Shown here in pieces: positions 33,057-42,229 of a stretch of 64,000 nt of DNA. Below the pieces are notes generated by a model. It ran no database searches, was not told the DNA's origin, and saw nothing but the letters and a program-made list of their open reading frames with translations. The position numbers and the translations under genes were made by a program. The stretch covers positions 114,621 to 178,620 of the forward strand of contig CAJTUV010000003.1 in the NCBI GenBank assembly GCA_910579515.1, written 5' to 3'. Position 1 is the stretch's first letter. The number at the start of each line of letters is the position of its first letter. The DNA is from an uncultured Hungatella sp. Its GTDB lineage: Bacteria > Bacillota > Clostridia > Lachnospirales > Lachnospiraceae.

Positions 33057-36000
33057 ATGAGAGAACGGATAAATCGCCTGGCAAAAGGTATCATTGATAT
33101 GGAGGCTCCGGTCCTTAGTATTCAGCCAGACAGGATTGATGAGGAGATTACGGTTGGAGAATTAATCAGGGACGAGTTATTTATAAGCAGTGATAACGGC
33201 CTTCACAGCAAAGGCTTGGTATATTCTTCCAATTCCCGGGTCAGAGTATTGAACGGTGCGTTTGGAGGATTGAGAAATCATATTGGATATGAGATTAACA
33301 GTAGATATTTAGAATATGGAGACGTAATAGAGGGATCTTTTTATCTGGTCACAAACGGCGGAGAAAAGGAGGTTCCTTATTCTTTTCGTGTTCAGGCAGG
33401 AGTGTCTGGAAAGACCTTGGGGCAGTTAAAGGACCCTATGGATTTTGCCAAGATGGCAAGACAGGATTATGAACTGGCTGTCAGAGTGTTTGAATATCGG
33501 GATTTTACAGAGGTGCCTTTTATGCAGGATACGCATGTTCGTGCTGTATATGACGGGCTGCGGGGGCATGGAAATCGGTATGGGCAGTTAGAACAGTTTT
33601 TGATCGCTCTGGAATTGAAAGAACCAGTACGTCTGGAGGTGGAAAAGCCCCACAGACAGTATTATGGCCTGGATCAAACCATAGAAGAGGATTTGGAAAT
33701 CCGGCGTATCGGATGGGGGTATCTTCCTGTTGCAGTTCAGGTAGAAGGTAATTTTATTCAGACCATGAAAAAGACTCTGGAAGAAGAGGATTTTAAGGAA
33801 GGAGTCTGTCATTTCCCTTACAGGGTGAGCCAAGGCGGGATGCACGGCGGTAAAAACTTAGGGATGATCACTCTGGAAACTATGCATGAGACGGTTACCG
33901 TCCATATTGAAGCATCTCCTGTCAGGCCCTCTTCAGGGCCAAAATCCAAAGAGGGGGAAAAGGGCAGGAGAAGGCCGGCTGGACGGTTTGCCCGCTATTT
34001 TTCTCTGCGTCTGGATTATGAGAGCGGAAAGCAGGATCGGATTTCTCTCGAAAATCAGATGATGGAGGAGTTGGATCAGCTTCGCCTTACAGGTGGTCCT
34101 TCTATGGAACTGTCCTTGATGGAAGCAGAGCTTCATCAGATGGCAGGGCACAGAGAAGAGGCCATGTCTTTTTTGCTGGAATGCAAAGAGGAGGTATTTC
34201 AAGATCGTTTGAATCATCCTGAATATTATTGTTTGTTTCAGCATTTGCTCCTTTTGTTACAGCCAGATGAAGAGAAAAAGAAGTCTTTTATCAGACTTTT
34301 GGAAAAATATCTGGAAGAATGGCCGGCGGACTATCTTTTGTTTCATCTGTATACCAGATGCGAGGAGCGGTATTGCTTTGAAAATCCGGGGGAGATGCTG
34401 ACTCGGATGAAAGTTTTGTATGGAGAAGGATGCCGCAGTCCTTTTTTGTATCAGCAGGCGTTGGCTATCTGGAATGATGCACCGCAGCTTTTGTATGGAG
34501 TGGGAGCTTTTGAACTTCAGGCGCTGCATTTTGGAGCCAGACGAGACCTGGTAGGAGAGGTTTTAGCGGTGAAGGCCGCCAAGTTTGCCATGGTGAATCG
34601 GTATTATCAGCCTCTTTGTCTAAAGGTGTTAAAGCTTTTGTATGAGAGATATCATCATGCAGAGATTTTAGAGGCGGTGTGCAGTCTGATGATTCGAGGG
34701 GATTGCAGGCGGGAAAGCGATTTTGGCTGGTATGAAAAAGCCTTACAGGAGCAGTTAAGCCTAACCAGACTGTATGAGTATTTTCTGTATTCTCTTCCAG
34801 AAGATTATGGACAGCCGATTCCCAAAGAAGTACTGCTTTATTTTTCCTATGATCATGAGCTGGATCATCACAGCAAAGCGGTCTTGTATGCGAATATGAT
34901 TCAATATGTAAAAGAGGATACGCCTATTTACCGGGAATATCAAAAGGAGATGGGACGTTTTGCGGCAGAGCAGATTCTTCAGTCAAGAATCGACAGTTAC
35001 TTGGCAGTTATTTATGATGCGGTTATCTATGAGGATATGGTGGATTTACCGATTGCCAAGGTTCTGCCCTCTTTGCTGCGCTCTTACCGGATCGTTGTGA
35101 ACAATCCTAAGATGCGCCATGTGGTGGTGTGTTATGAGGAATTGACAGAGGAGGGGGTTTACCCGATTTATCAGGGAATCGCCTATGTGCCTGTATTTTC
35201 AGAGAAAAGCTGTATCCTGTTTCAGGATGCCTATGGAAACCGATATACAGATATTAGTCATATTAAAACCAAGGTGCTTCATAAAACCCAATTAGAAAAG
35301 AAATGTTTTGAAGTGTATCCAGAGCATCCCATGCTTTTGTTAGGGGCGTGCAGAAACTCGTCAAAGGAGGACGTGCTGAAGGAAGACGGTCTTGCCGTGG
35401 TGGAAAGGGCTCTTTCGCGCTTAAATCTTCACCCTTTGTATAAAAGAAAATTAACAGGGCTTCTGATCGAATACTATAAAAAATTATCTGGAAAACCAGA
35501 AGCAAAAAAGGAAAAAGATAAGGGGAAAAACCCTACTTTTTTGTTGTCTCTGGATGTAAGGCTGTTATCCAGGGCACAAAAAGCCGAGCTTTGTGAAGCT
35601 TTTATCGGAGGAAATTATGTAAAGGAGGCGTATGGGGTCTTTAAGGAGTATCATTGCCAAATTTCAGGCAAGAGCCTTCAGACCTTGTGCAGCCGGCTGA
35701 TTTTAAACCGTCTGTTTGAACAGGAAGAGATGGTTTTAAGAATGGCTTTTTTGGTATTTACTCAAAAACTGGCAGACGGAGTGATTTTGGATTTTCTGTG
35801 TGAGCATTACAACGGGACGTCGGATCAGATGTATCAAATTCTCATAAAGAGTGTGTCAGAGCGTGTGGAAACCTATGATTTGGAGGAGAGGCTTCTGGCG
35901 CAGATGTTGTTTTCTGGAAAAACGGATCGGATTGATAAAGTATTTTCCTTATATATGAAACGGAAAAATGCTAGTGAGCTTTTGGTAAAAGCGTATTTTA

Positions 36001-36656
36001 CCATGAAGAGCACAGAATATTTTATGTATCATGTGCCAGCAGAGGATCAGGTATTTCTGTATTTGGAGCGCATGGTCAGTGAAACTGTGGACAAGGAAAA
36101 GCTGTCTACCATTTATCTTTTGGCTCTGACTCAGTATTATGCAGGCCTTGAGAGGTTGGACGATAAACAAAAGGAGCTGTGTCAGACGATTGTTGATATT
36201 CTTTTGTCGGAGGAGATGATTCTTCCTCATTTAAAACAGCTTTTTGGACAGATTCAGATTCCAGAGGAACTGATGGATAAGGAAATTCTTCAATACATAG
36301 GGCAGAAAGATTCCATGGTGGATTTGCAGATTCGGATTCGTCCTCAAGAGGAAAAGTTCCATAGCAATGACATGAAACGAGTCTATCAGGGGATTTTTGT
36401 CAAACAGAAGGTATTGTTTGACGGAGAGGTTCTGGAATATAGAATCTTTGAACAAAAGGGAGAGCAGCGGGTTCTCATGAAAGAAGGAAGACTGACCTGT
36501 GATCGGAAGGAAAAAGGGCCTAAGGAAAGCCGGTATCAGCTTCTGAATCAAATGTCTGTGTGCCTGAATCTGAAAGAAGAGGAAAGGCTGAAAGAACTGA
36601 TGGAAGAGTATGCCAGAAAGATAGCTGTGGTTGAGGAATTGTTCGGATTACTGTAA
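33057..36656 (+). CDS. Giant DUF5717 family protein (unknown function)
   Basis: A 1199-residue soluble protein with no signal peptide or clear membrane helix. Residues ~25-115 and ~200-300 look like two beta-sandwich domains (LVYSSNSRVRVLNGAFGG and GYLPVAVQVEGNFI patterns). From ~330 to ~1050 it is mostly helical, as in TPR-like solenoids. A beta-rich C-terminal domain (~1080-1160) precedes a final helix. DUF5717 proteins are known from Lachnospiraceae and neighbouring Clostridia and have no assigned role. It heads a tight cluster with DUF5716 (23 bases away) and a TPR protein. The site before the ATG (GAGAGAG) is weak for so long a gene. Confidence 0.8.
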   Translation: MRERINRLAKGIIDMEAPVLSIQPDRIDEEITVGELIRDELFISSDNGLHSKGLVYSSNSRVRVLNGAFGGLRNHIGYEINSRYLEYGDVIEGSFYLVTNGGEKEVPYSFRVQAGVSGKTLGQLKDPMDFAKMARQDYELAVRVFEYRDFTEVPFMQDTHVRAVYDGLRGHGNRYGQLEQFLIALELKEPVRLEVEKPHRQYYGLDQTIEEDLEIRRIGWGYLPVAVQVEGNFIQTMKKTLEEEDFKEGVCHFPYRVSQGGMHGGKNLGMITLETMHETVTVHIEASPVRPSSGPKSKEGEKGRRRPAGRFARYFSLRLDYESGKQDRISLENQMMEELDQLRLTGGPSMELSLMEAELHQMAGHREEAMSFLLECKEEVFQDRLNHPEYYCLFQHLLLLLQPDEEKKKSFIRLLEKYLEEWPADYLLFHLYTRCEERYCFENPGEMLTRMKVLYGEGCRSPFLYQQALAIWNDAPQLLYGVGAFELQALHFGARRDLVGEVLAVKAAKFAMVNRYYQPLCLKVLKLLYERYHHAEILEAVCSLMIRGDCRRESDFGWYEKALQEQLSLTRLYEYFLYSLPEDYGQPIPKEVLLYFSYDHELDHHSKAVLYANMIQYVKEDTPIYREYQKEMGRFAAEQILQSRIDSYLAVIYDAVIYEDMVDLPIAKVLPSLLRSYRIVVNNPKMRHVVVCYEELTEEGVYPIYQGIAYVPVFSEKSCILFQDAYGNRYTDISHIKTKVLHKTQLEKKCFEVYPEHPMLLLGACRNSSKEDVLKEDGLAVVERALSRLNLHPLYKRKLTGLLIEYYKKLSGKPEAKKEKDKGKNPTFLLSLDVRLLSRAQKAELCEAFIGGNYVKEAYGVFKEYHCQISGKSLQTLCSRLILNRLFEQEEMVLRMAFLVFTQKLADGVILDFLCEHYNGTSDQMYQILIKSVSERVETYDLEERLLAQMLFSGKTDRIDKVFSLYMKRKNASELLVKAYFTMKSTEYFMYHVPAEDQVFLYLERMVSETVDKEKLSTIYLLALTQYYAGLERLDDKQKELCQTIVDILLSEEMILPHLKQLFGQIQIPEELMDKEILQYIGQKDSMVDLQIRIRPQEEKFHSNDMKRVYQGIFVKQKVLFDGEVLEYRIFEQKGEQRVLMKEGRLTCDRKEKGPKESRYQLLNQMSVCLNLKEEERLKELMEEYARKIAVVEELFGLL

Positions 36657-36679
36657 TGGAAAAAATGGAGAGAACGTGA

Positions 36680-37912
36680 ATGGAGGAACTGAAGTTAGGG
36701 CTTGATTTATGCGACGGATACACACGGTTAAGCTGTTGGGGACAGGAGAAGACATGGACCATGCCTACTGTGGCGTGTCGTAAGAAAGAGGAGGACGTAT
36801 GGCTGGTAGGGGAAGAGGCATATGCCAGCGCACTTATGGGTGATGGTGTGATTGTGGATAAGCTTCTGAAGCTGGTTTTAAAGGACGGAACTTCTACGAT
36901 TTCGGGCACGAAATACAGAGGCATGGAGATTTTACAGCGTTTTTTGGAGAAGGTTCTGCTTCTTCCGGCACCAGAAGCAGAAGGTCCTGTGGGAAACTGG
37001 GTGGCGCAGTTGGTGGTCAGTGTTCCTCATGTGGAAGCTAGGCTTTTAGACTGCCTCATTTACTGTGCAGACTATTTAAAGATTCCCAGAGAGCGGGTTC
37101 ATGTGATTAGCCACACAGAAGCGTTTCTTTACTATGTTATGAGCCAGAAACGGGAAATGTGGAATAATCAGGTAGGCATGTTTGATTTGTCGGAAGAAGG
37201 ACTGTGCTATTATGAGATGAAGGTCCAGAGAGGAATGAAACAAGTGGCTGTGGTAGCCGAAAAAGAGAAGCTGGACGAGGGATTCAGTCTGGATATTTTA
37301 AATTCTCCTTCTGGTATGAAACTGGCGGATAAGATTTTATGCGCCTGCGGAGAGCGGTTTCTTCAAAAAAAGCTGTTTTCCTCTGTACTCTTAACAGGGA
37401 AAGGATTTGAAAATCAGGACTGGGCCGTAGAGTTTATGAAAATCGTCTGTGCCAGGAGAAGAGTGTTTGTGGAACCGGCTCTCTTTTCCCAGGGAGCGGC
37501 TTTAAAGGCTATGGATTTGACTCAGGACAAGACTTCGTATCCTTATGTGATGTTGTGTGAGGGACGGCTGGACACCACCATTTCTGTTAAGGTACTTCAT
37601 CAGGACAAGGAAAACCAGCTTATTCTTGCGGCTGCAGGGGACAGTTGGTATGAGGCAAAGAGTACAGTGGATTTTATTTTGGATAATCAGAATTATCTGG
37701 AATTTGTGATTACGCCTTCTGACCCTAAGAAAAAGAAAGAGGTTAAGATGATTCTGGAGGGTTTTCCAGAGAGAACAGATAAAACCGTGCGGGTTCAGGT
37801 GCAAATTGGATTTCTGGATGAAAACATTATGGCAGTGGCAGTGAGGGACAAGGGATTTGGGGATTTGTATCCTTCGACAGGAGCTATGATAAGGCAAGAG
37901 GTTATGATATGA
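36680..37912 (+). CDS. DUF5716 family protein, actin/Hsp70-like fold candidate
   Basis: A 410-residue protein. Three regions resemble the nucleotide-binding motifs of the actin/Hsp70 superfamily: phosphate-1 GLDLCDGYTRL (residues 7-17), phosphate-2 MFDLSEEGL (~168-176) and an adenosine-like VLLTGKGF (~236-243). They are degenerate, so nucleotide binding is uncertain. A C-terminal beta-rich part (~285-405) is similar in placement to an Hsp70 substrate-binding domain. It overlaps the TPR gene by four bases (ATGA) and follows the giant DUF5717 gene, suggesting a chaperone-like or cytoskeletal complex. Inference only. Confidence 0.75.
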   Translation: MEELKLGLDLCDGYTRLSCWGQEKTWTMPTVACRKKEEDVWLVGEEAYASALMGDGVIVDKLLKLVLKDGTSTISGTKYRGMEILQRFLEKVLLLPAPEAEGPVGNWVAQLVVSVPHVEARLLDCLIYCADYLKIPRERVHVISHTEAFLYYVMSQKREMWNNQVGMFDLSEEGLCYYEMKVQRGMKQVAVVAEKEKLDEGFSLDILNSPSGMKLADKILCACGERFLQKKLFSSVLLTGKGFENQDWAVEFMKIVCARRRVFVEPALFSQGAALKAMDLTQDKTSYPYVMLCEGRLDTTISVKVLHQDKENQLILAAAGDSWYEAKSTVDFILDNQNYLEFVITPSDPKKKKEVKMILEGFPERTDKTVRVQVQIGFLDENIMAVAVRDKGFGDLYPSTGAMIRQEVMI

Positions 37913-38721
37913 GTGTGATTTTGTGCAAAAGAGAACAGGTGTCCCATCCCTATTTCCTGGAGGTTTTAGGAATTCATGTCTATACTTCTCAGGAATTATG
38001 TTATGTGATTTTTCATCACCCGCTGTTGGCAATGGAGGACTTTATGAATCCCAGTCTGATTGAGTTTATTCGAAATGAGTTGGATATGGGATTTACGGCC
38101 CTTAAGATGGAGCGGAGAATGAAAGGCGGGGAAAACTCAGATGAGACGCTGCTTTTGTTTTTAAAGGAATGTAATTATTATACGTCAGGAGAGATTAATC
38201 AACTGCGGCAGAAAATTTCTTCCTTCCGAAAGCTTCCGCCTTTGGAATATGCCAAGAGGAAGGTGGATTACCTGTTTGATTTTAAGCAGTACGGAAAGGC
38301 GATTGCGGGATATGAAAAAATCCTGTCGGATATTCGGTTTTCCAGAATGGATCCTAGGTTTCAGGGACGAATATGGAATAATCTGGGAGCGTGCTTTGCC
38401 AGAGTATTCCAGTTCCAAAATGCTATGGAAGCTTTTGAACATGCATATGAGAAAACAGAAGATGGGACGATTCTGGAAAAGATCTACCATTTGAGCAAGT
38501 TAAATCCAGGCTTATCATTAAAGGAAGTTTATCGTTTGCCTATGACGGCAGAAAAAAAAGAGGCGTGGGAGCAGGATTTGATCAGTGCAAAGGAGAGGGC
38601 GAAGGATTCGAAAGAGCAGGAAAGGATCAGGGAATTATTTGCCAGGGATCCTATTAAGCGAATGGAAGGGGCTGCCAATTTAGTGGAAAGCTGGAAGCAG
38701 GAATACAGAGGAATGGCGTAA
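37909..38721 (+). CDS. TPR-containing protein of the DUF5717/DUF5716 cluster
   Basis: A 270-residue soluble protein. Its N-terminal ~110 residues form a domain seen only in this context (HVYTSQELCYVIFHHPLLAM). TPR-like repeats follow at ~117-190, with FDFKQYGKAIAGYEKIL and IWNNLGACFARVFQFQNAMEAFEHAYE as recognisable units, then a charged helix to the end. TPR proteins mediate protein-protein contacts, so it probably links the other two cluster products. It overlaps the DUF5716 gene by four bases and is followed by the amidase gene after a possible sigma-K promoter. Confidence 0.7.
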   Translation: MSVILCKREQVSHPYFLEVLGIHVYTSQELCYVIFHHPLLAMEDFMNPSLIEFIRNELDMGFTALKMERRMKGGENSDETLLLFLKECNYYTSGEINQLRQKISSFRKLPPLEYAKRKVDYLFDFKQYGKAIAGYEKILSDIRFSRMDPRFQGRIWNNLGACFARVFQFQNAMEAFEHAYEKTEDGTILEKIYHLSKLNPGLSLKEVYRLPMTAEKKEAWEQDLISAKERAKDSKEQERIRELFARDPIKRMEGAANLVESWKQEYRGMA

Positions 38722-38748
38722 CCCATTAGAAAACACCATCATATTCTA
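38721..38748 (+). promoter_or_regulatory. Sigma-K-like promoter of the CwlC-like amidase gene
   Basis: The core AC (38721-38722), a 17-bp spacer and CATATTCTA (38740-38748) fit the sigma-K form AC/CATAnnnTA exactly. Transcription would begin near 38756, which favours the TTG start at 38782 with AAAGGAAG upstream over the ATG at 38758/38761. Confidence 0.5.
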
Positions 38749-38781
38749 TTGGTATAGATGATGGAAAGGAAGTTTTCAAAT

Positions 38782-39564
38782 TTGGCAGATGGAAAGAAAG
38801 TGATTTTGGATGCTGGACACGGTGGTTCAGACCCAGGCGCTACGTATTATGGAAGGCAGGAGAAAACGGATGCCTTAAATCTGACGTTGGCTATTGGAAA
38901 TCTTTTGTCGCAACAGGGAGTTGATGTGGTTTACACCAGGGTCAACGATACGTATCAGACTCCTTTTGAAAAGGCGGACATTGCCAATAATTCTGGCGCA
39001 GATTATTTTGTGTCTATTCACCGCAATGCCATGCCTGTGCCCAACACAGCTTCTGGAGCAGAGAGTTTAGTCTATGCAGACAACGATGTGCCCGGCTTGA
39101 TGGCGAAAAACATCAACAGCGCAATGGAAAAAGCAGGATTTGCAAATCTTGGAACCATTGAGAGGCCGGGACTCATTGTTCTTCGCAAGACCCAGATGCC
39201 TGCGGTTTTGGTGGAAGCCGGATTTATTGACAATGAGGCGGATAATCGTTTCTTTGACCAGAACTTTGAGGCCATAGCTCAGGCCATAGCCAGTGGGATT
39301 TTGGACACAATCCAGCAGGAGGAAAAAGCAGTTCCGGAATATTATCAGATTCAGACAGGGATTTATCAGAATCAAAATTTGGCGAACCAGCAGTTGACGC
39401 AGCTTAAGTCTCAGGGATTCCCGGCATTTATCATTTATGACGATGGGTACTACAAGGTTCGGGTAGGCGCTTTCTTGAATATGGATTATGCGGCGCAGAT
39501 GGAAAAGAGGCTGCGGGATTACGGATACAATACCTTTATGGTGAGAGAGAAGGCTGTTAGGTAA
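38782..39564 (+). CDS. cwlC: CwlC-like N-acetylmuramoyl-L-alanine amidase with SPOR domain
   Basis: An Amidase_3 zinc enzyme that cuts the bond between MurNAc and the peptide stem. Family landmarks: VILDAGHGGSDPGA (Zn His), QEKT (Zn Glu), YFVSIHRNA (Zn His) and VEAGFIDN (catalytic Glu). A C-terminal SPOR domain (YQIQTGIYQNQ...YYKVRVGAF) binds denuded glycan. There is no signal peptide, just as in Bacillus CwlC, a sigma-K-dependent mother-cell lysis enzyme. A sigma-K-like promoter lies upstream. The start is uncertain: TTG 38782 (AAAGGAAG nine bases before) or ATG 38758/38761 (no site). The symbol is by analogy. Confidence 0.85.
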   Translation: MADGKKVILDAGHGGSDPGATYYGRQEKTDALNLTLAIGNLLSQQGVDVVYTRVNDTYQTPFEKADIANNSGADYFVSIHRNAMPVPNTASGAESLVYADNDVPGLMAKNINSAMEKAGFANLGTIERPGLIVLRKTQMPAVLVEAGFIDNEADNRFFDQNFEAIAQAIASGILDTIQQEEKAVPEYYQIQTGIYQNQNLANQQLTQLKSQGFPAFIIYDDGYYKVRVGAFLNMDYAAQMEKRLRDYGYNTFMVREKAVR

Positions 39565-39570
39565 CAGCCT
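39551..39570. repeat. Inverted repeat across the amidase stop codon
   Basis: AGGCTGTTA (39551-39559) and TAACAGCCT (39562-39570) are perfect 9-base arms around two bases, overlapping the amidase stop and 26 bases before the response-regulator gene. It could be a hairpin or an operator. Confidence 0.5.
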
Positions 39571-39596
39571 CAGGTACTTCGAAAGAGGAGAGTCCT

Positions 39597-40328
39597 ATGT
39601 ATCAGATGGTGATTGTAGATGATGAAGAGAAAATCGTAGAGGGGATTGCCAACCTGTTCCCATGGGAGCAGATTGGCTTTTCTGTTACTTTTTTTAGCGA
39701 GGCAAGGAAAGCACTGGATTATATGGAGAGTCATCCAGTGGATGTTTTGATGAGCGATATTGAGATGCCGGGCATCAATGGAATTGAGCTGTGTAGACGA
39801 ATTCTGGACAAGGATATCAAGGTGGTATTTATCAGCAGCTATCAGAATTATGAGTATTTTCGCTATGCTATTCAGTTTCGGGTGGAGGATTATCTGTTAA
39901 AGCCTATTAAAAGCGGAGATATTCTTACCTGTTTTGGAAAAATCAAGGAGAATCTGGACCAAAAGTATCAGGTGAAGGAAGAGACCAATTCCACCTATTA
40001 TGAGCAGATTGTGGATACGGTGAAGAAATATATTGAAAAGCACTATAAAGAGGCTTCCCTGGAGGAAGCGGCGGTGCTGGTGAATTTAAGTCCCAATTAT
40101 CTGTCTAAAATTTTTAAGGATAAATGTGGGGTTGGCTTTTCTGAGTACCTGGTGAAGACCAGAATGGAAAAGGCGTGTGAGTTGTTAAACGATATTCGGT
40201 ACAAGGGCTATGATATTGCCTACTATATCGGCTATGACAATCCTAAGAATTTTTCCAGGGCGTTTAAGGCCTATTTTGGCATGTCACCAAAGGAGTACCG
40301 AAACGGGAAGAACCTGTCAGGATCATAG
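39597..40328 (+). CDS. Response regulator with AraC-type output (YesN-like)
   Basis: A 243-residue regulator: receiver domain (~1-120) with acidic pocket VDDEEK and phospho-acceptor Asp54 in LMSDIEMPG, and a C-terminal AraC helix-turn-helix (~145-240) with the motif LSPNYLSKIFKDKCG and YYIGYDNPKNFSRAFKAYFG. It pairs with the YesM-like kinase 12 bases downstream and probably activates the sugar transporter genes that follow. The GAGGAGAG site is good. Confidence 0.93.
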   Translation: MYQMVIVDDEEKIVEGIANLFPWEQIGFSVTFFSEARKALDYMESHPVDVLMSDIEMPGINGIELCRRILDKDIKVVFISSYQNYEYFRYAIQFRVEDYLLKPIKSGDILTCFGKIKENLDQKYQVKEETNSTYYEQIVDTVKKYIEKHYKEASLEEAAVLVNLSPNYLSKIFKDKCGVGFSEYLVKTRMEKACELLNDIRYKGYDIAYYIGYDNPKNFSRAFKAYFGMSPKEYRNGKNLSGS

Positions 40329-40340
40329 GAGGGGAAGGCA

Positions 40341-42110
40341 ATGCAAAGTAAATTTTTTATCAGACGGTTTTTAAGATATTTTCTTCTTCTGATTATTCCT
40401 ACGTTTCTGGTTTTCATGATTTCCTTTTTTATGGTGAATATCCAGATCGACGACAGCCTGGATACCCGGGCAAAGAATACCTTAAGTAATGTGAATACGA
40501 ATTTAAATTTTGTGGTGAGCAATGTGGTGTTTCAAAACAGCCAGCTTACCAATAATCCATATACCTTGGTGTCATTAAAAAAGCTGCTCCGTCAGGACAG
40601 CTTTCTTTCTTTAAGCGACGCAATCTATCACAGGAATATTAAGACTATGTTAAACAGCATCATCCAGGTGTATCCCTATATTCAGTCTGTGTATCTGTAT
40701 TTGGATGGATTTGACCGGTATTTTTCTTCTGTGGACGGAATCGTGGATTTTCAGAATAAGGAGGAGTTTGGATGGTGGCGCAGATATAGTCGTATGGCTC
40801 CAGATATGGATAATTCCATGGAGGCCAGGACCATGACGATCAATGGAAAGGAACGCCAGGTGTTGACTATTTATCAGAGAATGCTTCTCCAGGATGGGGT
40901 GGTAGTAATGAACATTGATGTGGACAAGTATCGGGCTCAGTTAGACAGTATTCTGACCAAAGACTTTGAGACTGTACTGTATGTCAATGAAGACAATGAG
41001 ATTTTATTTTCCTGGAACGACAGGGGAGACGGGGGGGCAGCCTTTGACTTACGGCAGTTTGACCGGACTGTCCAGGAAAACACCTGGGTGTCTATGGAAA
41101 AAGGGAAGTATCTGGTTCATACTGCATACAACAATCAGTACAAACTTCATCTGGTTTCCCTTCTTTCCAGACAAGCCAAAACAGAGGAGCTGTGGCAGCA
41201 GCTTCAAATTTTCTGTATGATTTTTGCAATCAACAGCATGGCTATGGTGATTTTGGCCTATGCAACCACAAAGCGGACCTTCAGTCAGCTGCATTACATG
41301 ATCCAGGTGTTCCATGATGCGGAAAGCGGAATCTACCCATCCCAGCCAAGGCAGGAGATGAAAGATGAGTATGATGTGATTATGAACAATATCATCTATC
41401 TGTTTCTTCAGACTGTGAAGCTGAACGGAGATTTGCTTCAGAAACAGCATGAGAAGCAGGTGGCGGAGCTGACAGCCTTACAGCTACAGATCAACCCGCA
41501 TTTTCTGTTTAATACACTTCAGACTGTAGAGTTGGAAATCAGGAAACCGGAGGCGTCCAGGGAAGCGGCAAAGAGAGTGCTCGATGATTTGTCAGATATT
41601 TTAAAGTACGCTTTGGCGGACCCTTTAGAGACTATCAGTCTGAAGCAGGAGATCGAGTATCTGAAAAAATATGTGGCGATCCAGAAGTTCCGCTTTGGTG
41701 ACCGGTTTATCATGTACTATGAGATTGAAGAGGGGCTGTTGAAATTTCAGGTTTTCCGCCTTATGCTTCAGCCTCTGGTGGAGAATAGTATCCTACATGG
41801 AATCCGATACAGTAAAGAACGGGGATATATCAAACTTCAGATTTTTGGAAGAAGGGGACGTGTGTATTTTCGGGTGGTGGACAATGGTGAAGGCATGACA
41901 AAAGAAGAGTGCCGGAATTTAAGGGAAAGTATAAAGGTGAATCAGCTCACCCATATCGGCTTGTCCAATGTAAATAGCAGACTGATTCTTCATTTTGGGA
42001 TGGAATCCGGCCTTCGGATTCGGAGCAAAAAGGGGATGGGATGTGTGATGGAGTTTTCCCTTCCTAAGGAGGCAGTTTGCATGGCTAATAAAGAGGCTTC
42101 TTTGCAGTGA
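40341..42110 (+). CDS. Sensor histidine kinase, YesM family
   Basis: A 589-residue membrane kinase: helix ~12-34, an extracellular sensor (~35-290, dCache-like), a second helix (~292-313), a HAMP-like linker, a His_kinase domain with LQINPHFLFNTLQTVE (His ~386) and a C-terminal ATPase domain with DNGEGMT. YesM kinases sense extracellular oligosaccharides or their binding proteins. It autophosphorylates and transfers to the response regulator encoded just upstream. The AGGAGGGG site is strong. Confidence 0.93.
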   Translation: MQSKFFIRRFLRYFLLLIIPTFLVFMISFFMVNIQIDDSLDTRAKNTLSNVNTNLNFVVSNVVFQNSQLTNNPYTLVSLKKLLRQDSFLSLSDAIYHRNIKTMLNSIIQVYPYIQSVYLYLDGFDRYFSSVDGIVDFQNKEEFGWWRRYSRMAPDMDNSMEARTMTINGKERQVLTIYQRMLLQDGVVVMNIDVDKYRAQLDSILTKDFETVLYVNEDNEILFSWNDRGDGGAAFDLRQFDRTVQENTWVSMEKGKYLVHTAYNNQYKLHLVSLLSRQAKTEELWQQLQIFCMIFAINSMAMVILAYATTKRTFSQLHYMIQVFHDAESGIYPSQPRQEMKDEYDVIMNNIIYLFLQTVKLNGDLLQKQHEKQVAELTALQLQINPHFLFNTLQTVELEIRKPEASREAAKRVLDDLSDILKYALADPLETISLKQEIEYLKKYVAIQKFRFGDRFIMYYEIEEGLLKFQVFRLMLQPLVENSILHGIRYSKERGYIKLQIFGRRGRVYFRVVDNGEGMTKEECRNLRESIKVNQLTHIGLSNVNSRLILHFGMESGLRIRSKKGMGCVMEFSLPKEAVCMANKEASLQ

Positions 42111-42134
42111 GATTTGGAGAAAAATCGTAAAATG

Positions 42135-42229
42135 TGATACCTTTTAAAAAAAGAGGGGGAATTATGAATAAAAATAGGAAGGCATCCGCCTTTTGTTTTC
42201 GTGAATTTTCCACTAAACTATAGGTATCA
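42135..42229. repeat. Widely spaced inverted repeat before the solute-binding-protein gene
   Basis: TGATACCT (42135-42142) and its exact reverse complement AGGTATCA (42222-42229) bracket most of the intergenic region, including the short ORF and hairpin between them. They could be two half-sites for the response regulator or base-paired ends of the leader RNA. Confidence 0.4.
42164..42223 (+). CDS. Possible 19-residue leader peptide
   Basis: An ATG with a near-ideal ribosome binding site (GAGGGGGAATT) opens a 19-codon ORF (starting MNKNRKASAF) ending 26 bases before the solute-binding-protein start. A short hairpin (AAGGC/GCCTT at 42179-42192) with a T-rich flank lies inside it. The arrangement looks like a leader peptide that could couple translation to transcription of the operon. 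It may be a chance ORF. Confidence 0.4.
   Translation: MNKNRKASAFCFREFSTKL

Noticed and set aside
38758..38781. ATG at 38758/38761 as the amidase start
   Set aside because: No ribosome binding site and it coincides with the predicted transcript start; kept as an alternative only.
42177..42200. Short hairpin with T-rich flank as a true terminator of the kinase gene
   Set aside because: The stem has only five strong pairs and the T-run is broken, so it is kept only as part of the possible leader.
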